Assembly (NCBI GenBank): GCA_021783175.1 | Contig: JAJXUF010000098.1 | Coordinates: 1-11,884, forward strand | DNA: 11,884 bases | Reading direction: 5' to 3' | Source: Pseudomonadota bacterium | GTDB lineage: Bacteria > Pseudomonadota > Gammaproteobacteria > Acidiferrobacterales > UBA6901 | Part shown: one piece after another, positions 7,671 through 11,884 of the stretch | How positions within the stretch are numbered: position 1 is the first letter of the stretch | Layout: each line of letters opens with the position of its first letter | Notes under the pieces: generated by a model | Databases searched by the model: none | What the model saw: only the letters and a program-made list of their open reading frames with translations | Told to the model about the DNA's origin: nothing | Translations under genes and position numbers: made by a program

Positions 7671-10600
7671 CTACACTGATTTAGCATTCGCTTTGGACAT
7701 ACTCCCCGCAACCAATATCCCCATCTTCTCATAAAAAGGAATGAAATCCGGATGCAGGAAAAATCCGTTTGCGGACGTTGTGTGTGTGCCTTCGATAGCA
7801 ACAAGAACTTCCCCTTGTCGTTCCGTGTAAAGGTATCCGAGCGGTTGCAGCAAATGGACGAGCCGGTGGTTTCGGTTCCCACTTTCAGCCAAGATCAGTG
7901 GCTTATGTTTAATAATAGTAGCCACGGCTCCCTGAATCACCTGGTCCTCGAGGCCTTCCACGTCCACCTTGATCGCTACAATTCGCTCGATCGGGAAATC
8001 GAATTGCTCCGATTCCAGTATATGGTCCAACGTATCGATGAGCGTATCGAACTCCTGCAACCTTATGTCGGCACCGGCACCAACATCTGGCATCCATTCC
8101 GTAATGTGATTTTCAATATTATTGATCAAATCTATCAAGTTCGGATCCGAATTCGCGGACGTAAGGGCGGTGATTGCCGTTCCGTTAACAACAGGAACCA
8201 CGAACCTCAGCTGCCCACGACTCGCTCCCAAGGCAACCATTCGAAAGTCAAATCGCCCTTTTCTCAATTTGGCGATTCTCTCGAGACATGCCTGGTAACA
8301 GGCCAGCGGCTCAAAGGAAATGATGCGGCAATGAGCGCCACTCGCCCAGATCGAACCCGCCGAGTATCCCCAGTTCGCGCCGATATCCAATATTATGTCC
8401 CGCTCATCGGCGAAGATCCTGAAGATACCGTAGTCTTCGTCATGAGGCGTAGTGCGCGCGAGCATCTCATCAATATATGCCGGTCTTCCGTCGCCGTTAA
8501 CTCCTTCCGCGCTGCGATATACCGTGCCTGAAGAACGGTCTCCATCACGGTAATAGCGCTCGATCACCGCAGATATCCGGACGTGCATATCCATGTCGAC
8601 GTTCCTGCGTATCACCGCCTTCTTCGCGGAAGTCGCCTTATTCCCTGAGGCTGTTTTCCGAAAGTCGCCCTTTCGCCTCAGATCATCCAGTTGCTCGTGC
8701 AGCAAAAGATCGAACTGGGCATTGACCAGAAGCTCCTTGGCCTGAACGGTTTTCGCGCGCCGGTTTTCCCGCTCGCTGCTGCTTTCGATCAGGTGTATTA
8801 TATCGCGGGTTAGCTCTTGCGCGTCGGCACTCGCGGAGAGCACACTGTGGACATTTTCTGGCAAACCACGCAATGCGTACCGAGTCGCCGCAATTGGCTT
8901 CTCGTGCATAATTGCTTCTAGCGTCTTGATTGCGATGCCACCGCCGTTGGTCACCGGCAGCAATACCAAATCTGCTTCCCTATAGGAAGCCGCAAGGTCA
9001 GCGACAACACCCCACCACCGGACTTGCGGACAGGCGCAGTTGCCAAACGAATCGGCAATGCTACCGATGATATTCAACTCCACCCCTTTCCGTACTACCT
9101 GCGGCCAAATGTGCCTCAGGAACCACTCCAAACTGCGTTCATTCGCCGAATTGCGGCTCGCCACAATTAAACAACGGCACACTGTTCCTTCTGACGGTCG
9201 CGCCGATGCACTGTGACCAAGCACCCGCGGTATAGGTACCGGCACATAATAAAATATGTCCAGGCCCGGACACATGCGTTCCGCAAGCCGCAGCTCTTCC
9301 TGGTTGACCATAGTAACCTTGTCAGCCATCCGGACAATGGCAAGTTCCTCCTTGAGATTCGCGCTGAGCGAGTTACTCAGTTTCAGCCACGGGATGTTAA
9401 CATGATAATCGTGACTGATGAAGTTGATGGACTGCAAGTCGTGCGTGTCAAGAAATACCGGACGGTTGGGACACAAATCTTTGGCAAATGGCAGCGTGAA
9501 ATAGTGATTGACGTAGAGATAATCCGGCCGCGCCTCAGCGATCAGGTTTTTCACTGCTCTTGGCAAAACACAACGCCTGTAAAAAGCCGGCATAAATCCG
9601 GCAATTGTCCGCGAAGATCTCCGTATCAGCGCAAGCACCATCCGGACATGACGTTCCATAAATCCGGCGCTGCGCAGGTTTATATACAGACTCTTTGGTA
9701 TATCGCCATTTACCTCATCCAGCAGAGCTTTGACCGTTACCGCATCATAGCGAGAAAAATACGGCTGCAAAGCCACGTCCACAACGATCGCGCCGCGTTC
9801 GTGAAATAGCATCGTCAGCTTATCAAAAGTGGTTGCGCTCCCGCACTGCGACCAATCGGGTCGCACAAAAAGGATCACCTCTGGACGGTCCGATACCATA
9901 CGGCTCGCGGCAATTTGCATGCGCCAGTTAATTGCCGGGGCCTTATAGTAAAGATATGGACTCTCTACGGGATCATTAAAATCAAACCTCAGTCCTCCCG
10001 AATATTGCAGACACCTGGGATCTCCGTAGCTGCTGCCATCGAATAGCACCCGCACACCAAAGGACCGGATGCGTTTCAAAATCTCCAAATCCGCACAATT
10101 TTCCTGGAGCAGGACCACCACCATACGTTGCGGCAGGCTGCGTGAAAAAATAATGAGAGATTCCACCGCTTTGAGGGCGAATTTTGCGTTTCGAGTAAAC
10201 AGAACGACGGCCATTCTCCCGGATGCGTGTGAAACAACAAAATCTCGCCACGAATATAGCCTGTCATCCAGATTAGAAAACCAATGGCGGCCAGCTGCTC
10301 CTCTTGGGAAACGGGCCCACTGATCATTCGCTGCATTGCCTGATATCCGCATCTGCTTCCCAAGAGCGCGGACCGCGAATTTCTTCATTCTGCGTGCCAC
10401 AGGCCTCAGCGAATATCGATTTCTAGCGTGTGGTCGATATTTCTTTACGTTGCGCGTCACAGCCCGCAGCGGAGGGCCATTGTAATGTCCGTATATCCCG
10501 GCTGTGATGAACGCCTCGTCGGGCATCTGCCGAGTCAACCCGGAGAGGTAGGAAAATACCTTATAATCGTCTCCGGACGGCGCCATATCGAAGAACACCG

Positions 10601-11510
10601 CGAGGTCCTCGCATTGCCAGTCTGACAGCACAGCCGCCGACTCTTGATCTTGCCGGTACGTCGGTTCAAAAAACATGTCATCTTGCGCCATTTCCAAGAA
10701 CCGGTTACCCGGAACATCCGGCGCATCTGCGGACAGCTGGTAACCCATGGATTGCAGCTCATGGCCAAAGCCGAATTCAATCACCCGCACCAGCGCGTCA
10801 TCCAGACGCTCCGCCAACCGTCCCGCCCTGCCGTCAACCCTGTGGGTTGGATGAAGCAACGTGATCCTGTCGTGATAGTCACAGGCAGCCTCGGGCAGCA
10901 CTTGCAGATGGTCTAGTGTATCGATGATCGCAATCAGCTGTTTCCGATTGATCTCAAGGTCCAGCAATACGGCAATGCGGCGCAGAACTCGCTCCGGCTC
11001 GTTGGCGACGGTTTCATAATCAGCATCCAGCTGCGACCGCATCCGCCAGAAATTATAGTCGCGCACAGCGCGCGCAAGATAATTCATAACTGATGACGTG
11101 TCTCCGACGACTCCCATGTCAAGAGCCGAAGCCGCAACATCGCGAAGGTCCCGATGGCTGGTGAAGGTGCGCCAAGCTGCCGACGCGAGTAGCTCATCAG
11201 GATCGTGCAGTTTGACAACGATGTTTTCCGCCGTCTGCGCTGCGTCGATTTGGAAGTCGTCGACCCAGCACGTGTATGTGGCACCCGGCTGCGCCGCCTC
11301 ACAAATCAGCCGAACGGCGTTGTAAAGCCACGTGCTGCCCGAACGGTACATACCTGCCACAAGCACCGTTTTCTTGTTTGCAATCAGGCTTAAATATTTG
11401 TGAATGGTCATTTTCTCTGTTGACGCGGGTGTGCTATTCATGCGCCGTCCCATCCGGCGTATCGATCCGGCCGAAAGATTGGCCAAGTTCCCAAAATCAC
11501 GCAACTGCAT
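7671..11510 (-). CDS. trifunctional glycan enzyme: sulfotransferase-like, glycosyltransferase and FkbM methyltransferase parts
   Basis: A single uninterrupted frame of 1279 residues. Residues about 47-260 resemble a sulfotransferase: VLVAGMYRSGSTWLYN (49-64) fits the PAPS 5'-phosphosulfate loop, SHRDLRDVAASA (118-129) the 3'-phosphate site, and the part ends HELQSMGYQL. Residues 265-600 are unassigned, with VVLFTRNAKFALKAVESL near 435. About 610-940 form a GT-B glycosyltransferase with VFLDTHDLQS, CLIVASRNSANERSLEWF and LPVTNGGGIAIKTLEAI. After a charged linker (945-975), about 1028-1230 is an FkbM methyltransferase: ILDIGANWGYSAGS (1040-1053, SAM loop), SFEP (1065-1068) and IKVDVEGLEDQVIQGA (1180-1195). 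It is expected to extend and to sulfate and O-methylate a lipid-linked glycan in the cytoplasm. The first domain begins near residue 34, so ATG 11409-11411 or 11439-11441 may be the real start. Organisation recalls WsaE-type proteins; activities are inferred. Confidence 0.87.
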   Translation of the reverse strand: MQLRDFGNLANLSAGSIRRMGRRMNSTPASTEKMTIHKYLSLIANKKTVLVAGMYRSGSTWLYNAVRLICEAAQPGATYTCWVDDFQIDAAQTAENIVVKLHDPDELLASAAWRTFTSHRDLRDVAASALDMGVVGDTSSVMNYLARAVRDYNFWRMRSQLDADYETVANEPERVLRRIAVLLDLEINRKQLIAIIDTLDHLQVLPEAACDYHDRITLLHPTHRVDGRAGRLAERLDDALVRVIEFGFGHELQSMGYQLSADAPDVPGNRFLEMAQDDMFFEPTYRQDQESAAVLSDWQCEDLAVFFDMAPSGDDYKVFSYLSGLTRQMPDEAFITAGIYGHYNGPPLRAVTRNVKKYRPHARNRYSLRPVARRMKKFAVRALGKQMRISGNAANDQWARFPRGAAGRHWFSNLDDRLYSWRDFVVSHASGRMAVVLFTRNAKFALKAVESLIIFSRSLPQRMVVVLLQENCADLEILKRIRSFGVRVLFDGSSYGDPRCLQYSGGLRFDFNDPVESPYLYYKAPAINWRMQIAASRMVSDRPEVILFVRPDWSQCGSATTFDKLTMLFHERGAIVVDVALQPYFSRYDAVTVKALLDEVNGDIPKSLYINLRSAGFMERHVRMVLALIRRSSRTIAGFMPAFYRRCVLPRAVKNLIAEARPDYLYVNHYFTLPFAKDLCPNRPVFLDTHDLQSINFISHDYHVNIPWLKLSNSLSANLKEELAIVRMADKVTMVNQEELRLAERMCPGLDIFYYVPVPIPRVLGHSASARPSEGTVCRCLIVASRNSANERSLEWFLRHIWPQVVRKGVELNIIGSIADSFGNCACPQVRWWGVVADLAASYREADLVLLPVTNGGGIAIKTLEAIMHEKPIAATRYALRGLPENVHSVLSASADAQELTRDIIHLIESSSERENRRAKTVQAKELLVNAQFDLLLHEQLDDLRRKGDFRKTASGNKATSAKKAVIRRNVDMDMHVRISAVIERYYRDGDRSSGTVYRSAEGVNGDGRPAYIDEMLARTTPHDEDYGIFRIFADERDIILDIGANWGYSAGSIWASGAHCRIISFEPLACYQACLERIAKLRKGRFDFRMVALGASRGQLRFVVPVVNGTAITALTSANSDPNLIDLINNIENHITEWMPDVGAGADIRLQEFDTLIDTLDHILESEQFDFPIERIVAIKVDVEGLEDQVIQGAVATIIKHKPLILAESGNRNHRLVHLLQPLGYLYTERQGEVLVAIEGTHTTSANGFFLHPDFIPFYEKMGILVAGSMSKANAKSV

Positions 11511-11702
11511 CCAGCTGCTGTCCTACAGACAGGCGCCATCGGCCACTACCTGTTTCCCCTGGGATCGACGTGGAATCTGGCGAATGTCCGCCGCCAAACA
11601 CGCCATTGCAACTCGTGTCTCGGCTTCACCCAACCGAGTCCATCGTTACCACTTGACCCCCCAAGGCTAGAATAAGTCCGATTCCTTACACATTTCGGTT
11701 CC
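11511..11702. other. intergenic stretch between the fusion gene and the ISL3 remnant
   Basis: No gene is recognised here. It would contain the promoter and leader of the fusion gene and the outer end of the ISL3-family element, but I could not define the terminal inverted repeat or a target duplication. A minus-strand frame (11546-11746) is open but partly overlaps the transposase remnant in another frame, so I take it as chance. Confidence 0.4.
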
Positions 11703-11884
11703 TCAGCAGAATCTGTGGGTGAGCTCTGGCTCTGGTAGCGTGCCAAGCTTATGATAAAGTATGATCTTTATGGCTTTTGAGGTACGAAATCCATTAGGAT
11801 GTTCTGAGGCTCACCTTCAAGTTTGTTGTTCAGGCCTTCGACGGCACCGAGAGAGACTTCATCGCGAGCCTCGAACCAGTTCAA
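11703..11884 (-). pseudogene. ISL3-family transposase, C-terminal remnant (partial)
   Basis: From the right window edge leftwards the minus strand reads LNWFEARDEVSLGAVEGLNNKL, the conserved C-terminal block of ISL3-family DDE transposases (the Glu of AVEGLNNK is the third catalytic residue). The reading then needs two single-base shifts. The first, at about 11820, gives KVSLRTS. The second, at about 11800, gives YGFRTSKAIKI, ILYHKLGTLPEPELTHRF and a TGA at 11703-11705. That tail is the normal end of the family. The two shifts make this copy inactive in its visible part. The N-terminal portion lies beyond the window. It points away from the island edge and, with the IS630 remnant, brackets the polysaccharide genes. 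Confidence 0.85.

Noticed and set aside
7752..8531. 259-codon + strand frame opposite the methyltransferase domain
   Set aside because: It is antisense to the conserved SAM-binding motifs of the FkbM domain and shows no family features.
9213..9809. 198-codon + strand frame inside the fusion gene
   Set aside because: It lies antisense to the glycosyltransferase part of the intact 1279-residue protein and has no recognisable domain.
11546..11746. 66-codon minus-strand frame upstream of the fusion gene
   Set aside because: It overlaps the end of the ISL3 transposase remnant in another frame and shows no familiar motif.
1..11884. CRISPR arrays, tRNA or rRNA genes
   Set aside because: No regularly spaced repeats, tRNA-like cloverleaf with CCA-end context, or rRNA sequence was seen on reading both strands.

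Overview
The window looks like part of a cell-surface polysaccharide locus (capsule, exopolysaccharide or O-antigen type) from a Gram-negative bacterium, most likely a member of the Pseudomonadota. The basis is the gene content (heptose-nucleotide synthesis, several glycosyltransferases, a sulfotransferase-like and an FkbM methyltransferase domain) and the two kinds of insertion-sequence remnant at the edges. The genus cannot be told from what is visible.

Layout. The left edge (2-790, + strand) holds the 3' tail of an unrecognised gene and a decayed IS630-family transposase. From 1068 to 11510 all coding sequence I can support is on the minus strand, so transcription runs right to left. In that order: a 1279-residue protein with sulfotransferase-like, glycosyltransferase and FkbM methyltransferase parts (7671-11510); a 424-bp gap with small inverted repeats; a 507-residue glycosyltransferase (5723-7246); a heptose-7-phosphate kinase, HddA (4599-5639); a heptose-1-phosphate guanylyltransferase, HddC (3773-4504, possibly longer at the N-terminus); a short decayed frame (3486-3772); a GT2 rhamnosyltransferase-type pseudogene (2628-3489); a stretch with remnants of two frames (2235-2627); and an intact GT4 glycosyltransferase (1068-2234). 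The right edge (11703-11884, minus) is the frameshifted C-terminus of an ISL3-family transposase.

How it may work. HddA and HddC would supply GDP-D-glycero-alpha-D-manno-heptose. The glycosyltransferases would build a glycan from it and other sugars, and the large fusion could both extend and decorate that glycan with sulfate and O-methyl groups. The middle of the cluster (2235-3772) is heavily decayed, while the genes on both sides are open. The locus may therefore have been remodelled by insertion sequences and may make a shorter glycan than its ancestor did.

The most unusual item is the 1279-residue fusion. It recalls multifunctional glycan-modifying enzymes such as WsaE, but with a sulfotransferase-like N-terminus and about 330 residues that I cannot assign.
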